Shown here piece after piece: positions 36,833 through 49,559 of a stretch of DNA of 64,000 nucleotides. This stretch comes from Tetrastigma voinierianum (Eukaryota > Streptophyta > Magnoliopsida > Vitales > Vitaceae), in assembly GCA_016808115.1 (NCBI GenBank), contig JAEQBH010001391.1, positions 617,658 to 681,657 on the forward strand. The letters run 5' to 3'. Position numbers and translations under genes: made by a program. Below the pieces are notes generated by a model. It was not told the DNA's origin, ran no database searches, and saw only the letters and a list, made by a program, of their open reading frames with translations. The stretch's first letter is position 1; every line of letters begins with the position of its first letter.

Positions 36833-38479
36833 TGGTGCCTTAGTGCATTTGAGAAGCTGTGAAACACTTGTGATCCATCCTGATATTAGTGCTCTTTTTA
36901 TATTTCACTTTGTCATTTTATTTTATTTTCATTTTGATAAAAAAAAAAAAAAAACGATCTGTGACCAGTCGTTGTGTTGTTTTTGGGTTTCCACTGCTTT
37001 TTGCTTCTTGAGGAATCCATTTCCCGGTGGATCAAAAATTTTAAAAATGGCTTGATTCGGGTTATGTGGGAAAATTGGCGAGAGAGAAAATGGAACCCCA
37101 CATGAAGAAGCGATATCTGATCGAGTAACCCTAGGGCATATATGACAATGAGGGACTATAGGAACCTCGCATAGCCAAAATCGACAAGTGGGAGAAATCC
37201 AAACCCACCTAGATCATGAGGGACTAGAGACCATTGGATGGAGTGCACCCTCTCACATGATGCCTCCACGGTATACCTCGACTCCTCTGACCACCACGAC
37301 CACCACAATTAATTTCTCCAGGTTGAGTAGGCCATTACGGACCTTACCAAGCGGTGGGTGATGTTATTGGAAGAGCAGAAAATCAATGCTTTCAAATTAA
37401 ATTGAAAAATTGACACTATGGAAAGCTTGATGTAAATAAGAGAATTGATGGACTTGAGTGAAATGGAGGCGTAAACTTGACAACTGCGTGTTCGATTTCA
37501 AAGCTTGCCCGACATCTTGATCATCCGAGGAGGAAGAAGTGAGGAAGGACATCTGGGTGAGCACCATGGTGGAGGAGCAGTGTCAGCAGTACCTATTATT
37601 GGAACCCTCGGATATTAGTGCCTTTATCTGTCCATGGGAAAACCACAACGCCTTGTTGGCGGGGAGGCGGAGTGGAAAGAAGGAAGAAGGGGAGGAACCC
37701 CAAGCTTATCCTTCACCTAAACCTTTATAAATTTGGATCCAAGTGCCAGCATGACCCAGAAACAATAGGCGCGATTAACATGCGCCACACTGCCTTGACC
37801 AATCACAAGCACCCACCAAAAAGCCCGACCCATCCTTGCTATCTTTTGAAAAACTTAAAGAGATTAGTGGCCATTGTACAAAATTTTGCCACTACCTCAA
37901 AGAAGATGGCAGTTGCTCACATCGCATGGCACAGTGGTTGGTTCAGAGTCTTGATTCAATTTAGACACCAGAGGCCAGAGCATTTGAGCTCGCTAGTTCC
38001 AGTGACCTCGAAGGCCTAAAGGAGGTGGTTTGGGGAGACACAGTCTCCCCCACCTTTTGTTTTAATTTTTCATGTTTTATTTTATTTTATCGTATTTTAT
38101 TTCGATTTCTATAATTTTTCTTTATAGATTTTCTTTAATTTTTAGTTAATTTATGTTTTTAAATTAATTTTTGCTTTTCTGCAATTTTTCCTAATTTTTC
38201 TTGTGTTAATTTTTGCATTTTAAGTGATTTTTTGAAAGTGGAATGAAGGCGAGGCATCGGGAATTTCACAAGCTTAAGCGAAAATTCGCAATCTTGCGAA
38301 ATGAAATTTAGCTATGAAAATTTGGTGAGTACCCCAGCTAGCTTAGCGAAATTTAGCTAAGCTAGCGGAAATGGGCAAACAAACGACACTTGATAACGAG
38401 TAAGTAAAAAAAAAAAAAAAAAACGTTTGTTTTTTTTATATATATTAATTTTATTTCAAAAAAAAAAATATTATTTTTT

Positions 38480-38481
<2 letters not shown>

Positions 38482-38564
<83 letters not shown>
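38482..38564. repeat. (AT)n microsatellite, about 41 units
   Basis: Uninterrupted AT dinucleotides, with A and T homopolymers on both sides. The 'protein' at 38427-38642 is an artefact of this tract. Confidence 0.97.
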
Positions 38565-38568
<4 letters not shown>

Positions 38569-39474
38569 GTCTCATAAAAATTCTTTTTTTTTTTTATTTT
38601 ATTTTTATCATTTTTATTTTTTTAATTAATTATTTTATTTGATATTAAAAAAAAAATTCGCTAGCATAGTAATTTTCGCTAGCTTAGCGAAAATTTTCAC
38701 TATGGGCCCCACTTTTGCCTCCAAATTTTGTTTCGTCTATAACTTTTTCATCCGAACTCCGTTTTAGGCGTTCTTGGTACCATTGTGAAACTTAAGTGGC
38801 AGAATCAAATATGGCCAGAAGAACTGTTTTGAGATTATTATGAAAGTGTAATTTTAAAATGCTCAACTGGTCACTTTTTTTCTCTATTTTCTTCTCTAAC
38901 ATTTGAAGCCCAAACGGAGTAAATAAGGTGTCGATGGAAAGCTTGCGAAGTCTCCTATCAGCAATGATCACATCTCATCAAGGAGGTAACACTTCCTTCT
39001 CTAATTTTCCAATCCGAGCCCCATTTCGGACATCGAGATGTTTGGGTTGGGGGGAGAGTTATCGAAGGAAGTGGCTTTTGTATTTATTCTTTTGTACTAT
39101 TTTGTGAAAGCCCATTTTGTGATGTTCAGTGGCTTGCTGGGTCCCCTTTTTATAAAGCTGTTATACCATACAGCTTACTTTTTCAAAATTTGGACCCGTT
39201 TTTGCAACCAAAATTTTTGTGTGTTTTGCCTAGCTCATAGTTTGAAAAATTGAAATTTATTCCAATTCCATTGATGTTAGATCGGTTCCATACTAATTGG
39301 TGAATGATTAGTTGAATTCTTGCTGCTTTCAATCTTTTTCTTCCACCCTTAGCTAACCACACACTGAGCACATTAGGTTTCAATGATAGGTTGAGAAACT
39401 GCGCAACCTCCTTTACTTTTCACAACCTATCCTAGTGTCGTTAACCAATTTTAATAGGTTAAGGACCCCTGTGA

Positions 39475-39665
39475 AAAAAGAAAAAGAAGAAAAAGAAAAA
39501 GATATAAAAAAAAAAGAATAAATATTGCAATGCTTTGCCTTGAAACCCGAGCACTGTCCGAGGGGTATATGGCGAAAGCCTTTAAACTTAGATGCCTAAA
39601 CCTTCCTTTGGTTGGAGTCAGGCTTAGTGTTAGTTACATGGGTGGATGGGTGGAGTTTAGCAAGT
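39475..39665 (+). other. Conserved non-coding block of the A-D family (D copy)
   Basis: A purine tract (GAAAAAGAAGAAAAAG type) is followed by CCCGAGCACTGTCCGAGGGG, TATATGGCGAAAGCC and GGATGGGTGGAGTTTAGCAAG. Reversed copies are at 43236-43421 (A), 46898-47093 (B) and 52643-52850 (C). In all four the core lies about 570-630 bases upstream of the polypurine tract. Confidence 0.75.
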
Positions 39666-40208
39666 TGTAGGCTGGAGTCTGAAATCATTGATCAGGGGTG
39701 AAACTGTAGGAGTTTGTGGTGAAAGATCCTTATGGCTTGATGCACCTGAAAACCTTAATTGGTTGGGAGTCATCGGTAGATCCCCATTACATGGACTTTG
39801 GTGAAGTCGATTCCTCAGCATTGCACCCCTATAACACAAAAAGAATTGTGGAATAAAAGTGGGTCCTGATCTATTTAGGTAGGTTAGCATGCTAAGGTCG
39901 TGGTTGTATTAGGTTGGGGGAGAGTCACGGAGTTTAATAGTTTATTATTGAGAGGTGATGGAACAAAACACTTAGATTTTTGGTGGGATTTCTGGTTGAT
40001 TCACCAAGAAGGCTCTTTTAATACTCAATTTTTTATGGCATTCATTCTCTCATGATAGTCATTGGACACAGCTTTGATGATTTTTACTTATGGTTAGGCA
40101 TTACTCATTCACAACCTTTTGAAATACCATTTTTGTGAGCGTTATTTTGTTATAGTTTTATATGTATTTTATTACTTTCTTTCTTTCATTGTTAGACTGA
40201 AATGTGTA

Positions 40209-40220
40209 GGTTGGGGAGTG
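40209..40220 (+). other. Polypurine tract of element D
   Basis: GGTTGGGGAGTG immediately before the 3' LTR. The preceding AAATGTGTA matches the reversed sequence next to the LTR of A. Confidence 0.85.
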
Positions 40221-41903
40221 TGATTAGTATCAAAAGTGCTATTTTGAACCATTTATTTTAATAGGTTTTGAGCGCTTTTGTGTACTAGTACTATAATTAA
40301 CCCGATTGACATGTTCGGGTCCTATTGCACTCTAATTGCATTAGAACTGTTTTTGTAGTTTTTGGGAATTGGAAGCCAAATTATCTTGTCAATCAATCAT
40401 AACCAAAAGTAGGGTTGATTTCCATCAATTTCATATGGTCTTATCCAATTTGACAAGCGGGAATGAAGAATATCAAAGCTTGAAGAAATGGAACGGTGCG
40501 AGTTTGGAAACGGAAGTTGGAGCAGTGGCCCAGAAGGAAGCCAATGGAGCAGTGGCTTGAGGAGAGAACAATGAATTTGCTATGCATTCTTGAGAATTTC
40601 GTAGGGATTGCGAATTGTAATCATAGCAAACTAAGCAATCTAGCGAAATTTTAGCTATGCAAAATTTTCGCTAAGCTATGTAAATTATTAGCCTAGCAAA
40701 AGTGCGTGCATAGCGAAATTTTCATTTCGCTATCTCTTGTGAATTTCGCTAAATTTGGCAATTTCGCTAACAAAATTTTAACATCTTCAGCGAGGAATTT
40801 CTACACATATAAAAATGGCCAACTTTGTGTTTTAGTATTTTTGATTCCGAACTACCATGTTTTGATAAATTACCATTTTATCCCTAATGTAATTACATAT
40901 TTTAGGCATTTTTGGTATTTCACACCTCTTGTATGGCTATATAAGCCAACTTATGATATTTTATGGCTCCCTAACCAATCTTTCGGTACCGCGGCTTTTG
41001 TTCAGTTTTCTCTCTTTATCTTCTCTTTCTCTCACTTTCTTGGGTGCCAAACACCTCCAGGGATGACAACGGAGGGGGGATGAAGCGGCTAAAACCCTTT
41101 CCTCCTTGAAGTGGAAGGTTCTTTGGGGGTAGGATCTGAAGAATTCTTGGTGGTTCCTGTTTTTTCTGTGACGAGGTTTTGACATTCTGGTTCCGCAATT
41201 TCCAACTCTAGGTTTAAAAGCTTCTTGATGTACTTTCTTTGACGAAATACTTGCAAGCTTTTGAGTTTAGTGTATTCTTAGCTTTAGATACACTAATATC
41301 AGTAGTTATACATTCTGAGCCTTTGAGGTAGGTTAAGGGTTAGATTTCACTATAAGTATATCCACTTTGATCATGCCAGTAATCTTTAGGGTTCAGGATT
41401 CTTTTTAGATCCATTGAGACTCATTAGATTTATCCTTCACGAATCATTGTAGGATGGAGTCGAGATAGATTTCAGCGTAGGAACCATAAATGCTAAATAA
41501 ATGCTTTCTATCAAAGGGAAATTATTGGGGTTTAGTTTTAAAAGTTAAATGAAGAGATCGGTTGGAAATGACTATATGTCATCCTCCCCCCGACGAGGAA
41601 ATAGACCTGGAACCCTCGGTTACCATAAGGAATCCAACCCCATTATTGATACTTGAGGTTCTATTTTACATTTTATTTCGCCTTATTTTCATTTTGCAAA
41701 CCACCAACCCATTGTTTTTACCCCCACCTTAAAAATCCAATTTTAATTCACCAATTTTTGCCTTCAACATTGATCGTTTGTCTGAAGAACACCCATCCAC
41801 AGTAGTGACCCTAGACCACTATCTTTGCGAGTAGCTTGACTAAGCGATAGGAGGAACAGGATATAAATTTTGTTGATTCGGGATCACCACATGGCACGAA
41901 TCA
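40221..41903 (+). mobile_element. Element D, 3' LTR
   Basis: 1683 bp, TGATTAGTATC to CACGAATCA, collinear with the 5' LTR. Dyad array at 40575-40800, TATA at 40937-40946. Copies differ by scattered substitutions and small indels. Confidence 0.9.
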
Positions 41904-42737
41904 ATTTGCTTGAGCATGCCTTGGTTTGTCATCACCAAGTATGTTTGGTTGCTTAGAATGAAAAAATTAAAGAAAATGAGAGAAGAAGAGCTGGGGCTGG
42001 AAGCAAAAACACTGTAACTTAAAGATTGATTGACCCCATGATTTGATACAATGCAGAGGCTTATATAGCCTTACAAAATGTGTGAAATACCAAAATAACC
42101 AATATAATAAGATTACAATGAGGGCAAAATGGGAATTACACAAAACGAAGTCGTTTGGATCAAAATCAATGGGGCAGCAATTTAGCTATGCATAGTGAAT
42201 TTCGCTATCATAGCGAAATTTTCTGTATGATAATTTAAGCTATTATAGCGAAATTTGAGCATAAACGAAAATTTAAATTTTCTCACATACCCGGTAATTT
42301 TAGCTATGATACTTAAATTTGGCTATGATAGCGAAAAGCGTGCATGAAATTTTGAGATTATGAAATTTTCAACATGGTTCTGCGAAATTTTGCAATCCTT
42401 ACTTGAGAGCCACCGATCATAGCAAAATCACGCACTCCTGCATTGCCTCACATCAGCTCGACATCCATTTCTTCACTCGGTACACTCGAATGTCTTAAGT
42501 TGCAATATGGCTCACGAACTCGGCAGTTCATCGGTGTCCAGCTTAGTCATAATCCCGGTCAGAGATGAAGAAGTGTTTGGCTTTGCAAAAGTACCAAAAC
42601 ACCTACAAAATCTTTATTAGTAACACAATAGGGACATCAATATATGCCAATTGGGTTATTTGGAATGATTAGTACCTAAAAAGTGCCTAAAAGCTACGAT
42701 GAATAGGCCTCGAAGAGCACTTTTAAGCACTAAATCA
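41904..42737 (-). mobile_element. Element A, 3' LTR, right portion
   Basis: Continues the LTR interrupted by D. Contains the reversed TATA at about 42061, a GCGAAA array at 42185-42400 and the end GCACTAAATCA. Confidence 0.85.
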
Positions 42738-42756
42738 CACCTGACCTACACATTTG
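42738..42756 (-). other. Polypurine tract of element A
   Basis: Minus strand AAATGTGTAGGTCAGGTG next to the LTR end. It differs from the D tract mainly by loss of two G. Confidence 0.65.
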
Positions 42757-44439
42757 CTAGTCCTTAGCGATGAAAACACCTGGAAACCAAGAAAAAGGAG
42801 ACATGCGGATATGCGCATGAACAAAAGTGTGGGGTATAGATGTGCTCTGGCTTCGGTGTCAAAGGTTGGGAGCCACTGCATTAAAATCAATTTGAAACCG
42901 CATGCCGTAAAGATCAGTGCTGGGGCAGTGTTCACCCAGGAATCAACCTCTCGAGCTTCATCAGTGCTAAGTGTATAAAGTGATCAATTTGTCAATAAAC
43001 TAGCTTCATTGCTATACATGACCAGTACTTTGTTAATGCCTTAGAAGGGTGAGCCCGGCTAAAATAGAATGGATTCCACTCTTATTTCATACCTTTTCTA
43101 AAGTAATGCTTGGGATCGATACTGAAAATTCAACCTCACCAAAGTCCATATAATGAGGGTCCAGATGACTCCCGACCAACTAAGGTTTGAGATCAAGCAC
43201 AAACTCTACAGGCTTCACCCCGGACTCTGAATGATTTTACTCGCTAAACTCCACCCATCCACTCATGTAGCGAACCATCCGATGGTTCCTACTCCAGTTA
43301 GTTCGGGGCACCGGGCTTTAAGGCTTCCGCCATATACCCCTCGGACCGTGCTCGGGTTTGGTAGGCGTATTCAGCGGCTAACGAACTCTTTTCTTTTTCT
43401 TTTCTTTTTCTTTTCTTTTTGATACATGTTGGTCTTCTTTTATGAAATTGTGACCTATTGGTGGTCACCTAAACTAAGGCTAGTTTGCTAAGTAAAAAAG
43501 GGGTCATGGCTCTTTAGCTGATAATGAAAGCGTGTGCATTGTGTGTGGCTAGCTCGATGGAAGAGAAAGGGCGAAGACAGGGGACTTGGCCGACCAATGA
43601 TAGATAAGTATGGAACTAGGCTAGAAAACACGATAACATGCAATGCTCAGTTTTCAACTTTGGAAGAGACAAGACCACAAAAATATGGGGGGTAAAAAAT
43701 GGTTACAAAAGTGCAGAAAAATGTAGTTGTATGGTATATTTCTATGTCTTTCACAAAATTGCTCGGCTTTTTCAAAAAGAAAGCGTGTGGTACCTCAATA
43801 GAAGATGAAACGACGGTTTGAACTAGGGAGGGAATAGCATGGTTGACAGTGCACACCTGCTTGCATTGCATCTGCGAGGAGGAAAATGAGATTCTCCCCT
43901 GCCTTTGCAACTCACCGCCACAATTCAAACAAAAATTGTGATGGAGATAAGCTTGTAAATGCGAAAATATTTGAAAAGAAAATAGGTAAAGTAATTAGCA
44001 CCACTAAAAACCCAAATTAAGACTTAAAATAATATAAAGTAAAAATTTGAACAAAAATTTGGAGTGGTCTCCAGGTTCCTGCAGGAACCACTCCCAATTA
44101 TGTAGCCATTGGATCTCAAGGAGGGTCCAGGAGGAGAAGCTCCTTCACGCATGCAGTGGTGTGTGCTGCAGGTGCCTTCATGCTTAGCTCCTTTGTTTTG
44201 GGTGTCCCCGGTCTCTACGGTGGCGATTATAGGTATTCTTTGGAGGAATGGTGGATTCTTCATTAAGCCTTCATTGTTCTCCATCGAAAATTCTTCCTCT
44301 TTGTTTATTTAGTATGCCTTCCCTACCGTGTGCCACTCGAGGCGAGCTTCATCAGTTTTCTCCTTAATCCTGTTGGTTTTTCTCTTGTTCTTTCCAGTGG
44401 AAAATGTTGAGCTCAGTGTCATGTTGCCAAATGTGAGGT
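42757..44439 (-). other. Element A interior between PRO and 3' LTR
   Basis: 1.7 kb, compared with 3.7-3.8 kb in B and C. The conserved non-coding block is present (43236-43421). The GC-rich accessory ORF region of B and C is absent; an AT-rich stretch (43930-44060) joins what would be its flanks. The 43647-43928 frame has no recognisable domain. Confidence 0.6.
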
Positions 44440-44763
44440 ACGCGGCCCGTTAGAGCAATTGATAATGGCATTTGATGTGGCGGAAATGGCCTTCACAACA
44501 ATGGGCGCGATTGAGTGCCCCTTGCCTGATTCGTGTAGAACCACGAAATCAACTGGATGGTAGAACTTATCTGCTTTTGCAGCCACGTCCTCCACTATCC
44601 TTTTGGTATTTTCAGCGAGCGATCGGCAAGGATAGGGTGGTTGAACAACTCTCTGAGCCTATTTGCCTATGCGAGTGCCGGTAGGTTGATACTAGCACCT
44701 AAGTCTAACAGTACTTTGTCAATGCAGGTTCAGCACAATGTTAGCGAGATAGTTGGGAGTCCC
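44440..44763 (-). pseudogene. Element A aspartic protease (split by element B)
   Basis: The minus strand shows the catalytic motif in DKVLLDLGASINL (44682-44720), followed by LADRSLKIPKG and then a frameshifted FYHPVDFVVL-like stretch. The DLGAS active-site triad type is that of Ty3/gypsy retropepsins. The N-terminal part and linker resume at 63586 after element B. Frameshifts make it inactive. Confidence 0.8.
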
Positions 44764-46363
44764 GGTCGTGCCATGGTAGGGTGTCGGAATCGGCAAAATT
44801 TGTTTCTACTCTATTCCTCCTATACTTGGCCGTCAAGCTCTTGTAGTATAGCCAGTCTGGGGGTCGAACATGGGGATAAGTTTTCATCCCATGAATGATT
44901 CGCATCAAGTTTGAAAATGGTGAGACTTTTATTTGGATTTTTGGACTTGGGTGAAAACAGGGGAGATTGGTTGTTCACTGTTTGACTGAAATGGCTTAAA
45001 GTGAAGTGTGAAATGGTGACCTTGAAGGCTTGGGTCACTAGCTTGATAGAATGGCGTTATTAAGATGTCCTCGGGTTATATCCTCGCATTAGGGAAAATG
45101 ACATATAGTTAAAGCCAAAACCGGATCTTTGTTTAGCTATAAAACCTAACCCTAAAAACACTCCTATATGAGTACAAACATATACTGAGCATTCAATGTT
45201 CCAATCAATTTGAAATCCTAGCATTTAACCTCTTTTCAATGGCTCATAAATGACATCTGAAGATGTCAGTGCATCTACCTTAAGAATGCTGCTGAACCTA
45301 AAGCTTATGACAAGTATTGACCAAAGGAAAGACATTAAATAGCATTAAACCACTAGTTTGGAAAGTTTGGAACCATAAATGCGGTACTTGTTTTCATTTA
45401 AAGCATGAGGGACCTTTCTTGACCACAACAACCAAGCTAGCAACCCTCATCTTCAAGGCTTTTGGCTTAGTAAGCATCCCTTGAGTTGTCATCCTCAAGG
45501 GGTGTGTTTGGCAGGCAAGAAAATGAGAGAAAGAGGAGAGAGAAGAAAATAAAAAATGTAACCTAAAAGCAAAAAGATCTTGGGAAAGCTTGAATAGATG
45601 AAAAGTTAGGGTTACAAAAGTCATAAGGTGGCTTATATACTTGACCCATTTGTGTGGCTCCCCAAAAATGCCTAAAATATGTAATTACAATAGGGACAAA
45701 ATGGTAATTAATCAAAGCGGGAATTAAGTTTGGAATCAAAATATCAAAAACACGGGGAGCATGATTTTCGCTATCACGATGAATTTTGCTATCTGATGAA
45801 TTTAAGCTATCATAGCGAAAATTTCATATATGATAGCGAAATTTCGCTATCATAGTGAAAAATGCAAGGCATAGCGAAATTCAAATTTTATTTATGCCTG
45901 GTAACTAAATATGATAGCGAAATTTCTCTATGATAAAGCGAAATTTCGCTAGCTTAGCGAGGCCCTATTGCATAAGCGAAAATTTACAGGATTGCGAGGA
46001 ATTTTCGCTATGGTTGCAAATTTTGCAATCATGAGAATTTTCGCAATGCATAGCCAAACACAGTTTTTGCCTCCTGCGCCTCTGCTTTGCCCTACGCATC
46101 TCCTTTCCATCGGTGCACTTGATATTTTCTTCATTTTGGTTATTAAATCTTGTGAATTCTGACGTCCAGCACCAACCACGACATCAAACTTGGGGGTGTG
46201 GTTGAGGCTGTAAAGCACATAAGGTACAAAAACAACTCAAAACGGAATCAGTGGTACTAAGTGGACCTGCACATGTCGATTGGCTTAATTCATATGATTA
46301 GTGAGCAAAGCACTCAAAACCTATCTTAAATAGGATTGAAATAGAACTTTTGGGCCTTAATCA
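44764..46363 (-). mobile_element. Element B, 3' LTR
   Basis: About 1.6 kb, pairs with 62111-63585. Shared stretches include 'aaagcttgaatagatgaaa', 'agtcataaggtggcttata' and 'tgtaattacaatagggac'. The first bases (expected TGATTCGTGCC) are damaged to GGTCGTGCC. Flanked by GTCCC at 44759-44763 and again at 63587-63591, a 5-bp target duplication. Confidence 0.85.
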
Positions 46364-47480
46364 CACTATTCGACCGTTGCTTTAGTCCTTAGCAATGCTA
46401 AAAACAATAAAAGGTATTATGCATCTTGTGCTTTTACAAAAGTGTATATTGTTCAAAAAGATCGATCTTGATAAGCACTTTACCTTTAGTATAGATTAAT
46501 TTAGACCGACAGCCGTCATAAGAGAACAAATGCCATATAAGAACAAGTTTTAGGGCAACATCGGTTCAAGAAGTCAACACAGACTGCAAAATATAATCGT
46601 TCCTAGGTAACAGGTTTGAACGATAAGTTTGCAAATCTATTCCCTACTGACTGGCTACTTTGCCATGGCCTTAAGCGGTGACCCGACCTAAATAGGACTA
46701 GCTACACTTTTATTTTGTTCTTTGATTACATTGTAGGGTGTAATGCTAAAGGCTTCGACTTCATCAAAGTCAGGTGTAGCGGGTCCACAGATGACTCCCG
46801 ACGATTAAGGTTTAGGGCATCGAGCGAAAAGGTCGATTTACCACAGGCTCTGAGGCTTCTCCTGACTTTGAATGACTTCGAGGAATTAAGCACCTCTGAC
46901 TTGCTAAACTCCACCCATCCACCGTGTAGCTGAACCCTTGAAGTCGATGACTCGACGGTGGAGTTTAGAGACATCGGGCTTTAAAGAGACTTTCTCCATA
47001 TACCCCTCGGATCGTGTTCGAGTTTCAAAGGCCAGCGTCATTTATTCTTCTTTCTTCTTTTCTTTTCTTTTTGCTTTTTCTTTTTATTTTTCATTTGGAA
47101 GACTACATTGGTGCTTCATTCACGGAGTAACACAAACCTATTATGGTCGTCCCGATAGATCCCAAAAGTAGGCTTTGCAAAGTGAAAAGAAGTATATAGC
47201 TTCTCAACCTATTGGTACAATACGGTGTGCGATTAATATTGAATTAGCTAAAGGGAATGTTCAGGTTGAATGTCTGGAACTTGATACGACGAAACTAAAT
47301 CATGCATGATATTGTTCTATCATTAAAATTAACACGGGGCTTGATTTTCAACTAAAGGCAAGAGTAGAAACAAAAATGATTTGCAAAAGTGTAATAAACT
47401 GTAAATAATGCTATAAAGCTTTTGATATAACCAAAATGGCTAATACATGCTTAATATAGCTAATCATAACAAAAGCATCA
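46364..47480 (-). other. Element B region between 3' LTR and accessory ORF
   Basis: No coding signal. It carries the conserved block 46898-47093 (with TTTTC tract and CATATACCCCTCGGATCG). The polypurine tract next to 46363 is badly decayed. Confidence 0.6.
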
Positions 47481-47599
47481 CTGCCTACTATTGGCTAATA
47501 CATGAATCTAAACAATCTATACAAAATGAGTAGGCAGTTGATAAAGCTAAAAACAGTACAAAACATGATAGAAGACACTCCTAACTCTAACTTTTCCTC

Positions 47600-49500
47600 C
47601 TGACAAGTATAAACATGCCTCCGGCTGGGTAGGGAAAGGAAAGTTAGAAGAGAATGTGACCGCCTCACTCGTGGTGGTGGTGGATGTCTTGGAGTGGATC
47701 TGAAGGCTGCTGCTTGGCTGCTAGCATGTTCAAGGAGGCTCTTTGCTGTGGACCGGTCCACAGTAGTGCACGTGAAGGCTCGAGGCGGGAGACTGGAGTG
47801 GCTAAATGATCAAGCATCGTGGTGTGTTTTATAGTGGCCTCGGCTCGGACCGTCATTTGGTCGGCGATGCACAGTGTAGTATGACGAAGGCGACATCCAT
47901 AACAGCAGCAAGCTCCTATTGATGTGAATATGCTCCGGAGGCTCTTTGTAACGTGTGGAAGAGTTGACGAGTGTCGACGGTGGGCGAAGGAGGTGGAGGA
48001 TGAATGCAGGCGGGCTCCTCTCACCTCTGCACTGCTCATCGGGCAGGATCTCTCCTCAGTGGGTCCTCTGCCACCTCATCTGCAACCTCCTCCTGATCCT
48101 GCTGTTGGAGAACAAAAGAGATCGGCATAAAAAGAGATCGCTCGTGGGCGGACACAGTGCGGCTGATCCTCGGCTCGATCGCAGCGGCTCCTCTCGAAAG
48201 AACCTGAGATGCTCGAGACGCTCGTGTCGTAGCATCAGCAATGAAGTAAGCTCTGGCTGAGCGAGGCCCTTGCGGTGGACCTTATCCTCAAAGTGAAGCA
48301 GCCTTGATCATGACCCGGATCGGAGGACTAAGCCCCGGAATCCCTCGAGATCTGTCTCAGCGCCTAAGTATGGCTCCCTGCGGCTGAACATAATCTTTGC
48401 AGCGAGCAAGCTGGTCGGGCGGGTGGTCACGAGAACATCTGAGGTGGAAGGCACTGCGAAGAATGCGGGTCGTCGTAGTATCTCTAGCGAGACGGTGGAC
48501 CATCTCCCTGCAATGATGGCGTGGCGATCCGAATCTATCCTCGAGATTTTCGACTACGTTGGCAAACCCGAAGCGGTACGAAATGTCCACTGACTCGAGC
48601 AGCTCACTGGCGATCGTCAATCTTGATGGAAGTCCAGCGGGACTCGGCACTCCGGGAAGTCATAGGTGGTAAAGTGAAGCACCACTCGGGATAATGAAAC
48701 TGCTTGCATGGTATCGCTGAATGGTAGAAGGAATCTTGGTGATCGACCTCATCCAGTCTACGAAAGCAGCGGTGATGATCAGCGGTACATCGTAGAATGG
48801 CTCCCATGGAAGTCTGGCATGTAAATCGTTCCCGGAGGCTGGGGACATGTCGGTGAGCATGGGGCGCGATCCTCGGTACAGTAAGGCCGGGGGATGAGCC
48901 CTCGGTTGGGAGGTGTTGCTCGAGTAGAGATCTCGAGGACTCCCCCGGGACTGATGTCCGGGCCCGCTTGGAGGGCCGGGCCCTCCGCGTCGTCTTTGAG
49001 GCATCGGAGAAGGGGCCCGAGGTCCCATCCTCGTATGATATCTCCGGAATCCCTGAGGCTCCTCGGGTGTAGCTCTTGGGACCTTATGGGTTGCCATTTA
49101 CGGGCGGTCAGAAGATAGACATGACGACCAGAAAGTGTCTGGGTCCTCCATCTCTGGAGTGTTGAATCTGACCCTAGGCCTATAGCGAGAACCACCCGGG
49201 TCACGGACCGTACGCCAGCCTAGGAGTGCGAGGGGTAGAAACGGGCTCGGTGCGGGGAACACGTAGGAGAGCCCCGATGTCTTTGCTTGGCCCCTTGCCC
49301 TTGGTTGGACCCGAGAGGCTCGATGGCGCGGGTGTCTGGGCTGTAACCCAGTGTGACTTGCGAGTGGAATTTGAAAATGGGGCCGGCGGCCTTTGCTGGG
49401 TCAAGGCTCGAGCAATATGGCTCTTGCATGAGGCGTGGGACGGAGTCACGTGTGTTAGGGCCATTAGCTCGGTGATAGTGTGGTGCGGGAGCTTGGGCTA
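47600..49500 (-). pseudogene. Element B accessory reading region, GC-rich, function unknown
   Basis: Between protease and the 3' LTR, where autonomous elements would carry RT-integrase and a 3' ORF. The longest coherent minus-strand pieces give PRATPEEPQGF, WEPFYDVPLII, IPSTIQRYHASSF, GASLYHL, ESVDISYRFGFANVVENLED and REMVHRLARDTT, then an acidic end (QDQEEVADEVAEDP). Element C has the same pieces in the same order: PRGTPEEPQGL, WESFYDVPH, YYPGGS..YHL, REMVRILARDTT, EDQEEARIGEAED. This argues for a real protein, now frameshifted in both. The proline/arginine-rich N-terminus is basic and the C-terminus acidic. I do not recognise the family; it could be a derivative of the Athila 3' ORF. Confidence 0.6.
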
Positions 49501-49559
49501 GGCACAGAGGGGGCAGGAGCTCAGGGTAAGGGACGGGCTCTGGAGAAAATGTGAATTGA

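Larger units (their letters stand above)
36833..40208 (+). other. Element D interior, no recognisable coding capacity
   Basis: Only short broken frames. 37300-37620 has an acidic, coiled-coil-like flavour (a run near DTMESL, then stops) and could be a remnant of an accessory ORF, but this is weak. 38268-38370 and 38655-38700 hold GCGAAA dyads around an (AT)n tract. 39475-39665 is the conserved block also found near the 3' LTR of A, B and C. Confidence 0.6.
35154..41903 (+). mobile_element. Element D, non-autonomous LTR retrotransposon
   Basis: The one plus-strand element here: two LTRs, primer site, 3.4-kb interior and polypurine tract, total 6.75 kb. The interior lacks Gag, PRO, RT and integrase motifs. 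It sits inside the LTR of A, whose sequence continues at 41904 ('ttgcttgagcatgccttgg', compare 'aagcatcccttgagttgtc' elsewhere). The flanking pentamers are TTTAG and ATTTG/TTTGC, so any target duplication has decayed. Confidence 0.88.

Noticed and set aside
37618..38019. 133-residue plus-strand ORF in D as a Gag
   Set aside because: No Gag motif, no counterpart in A-C, and stops interrupt the sequence upstream.
38427..38642. Membrane-like small protein (YIYIYI...)
   Set aside because: Translation of an (AT)n tract.
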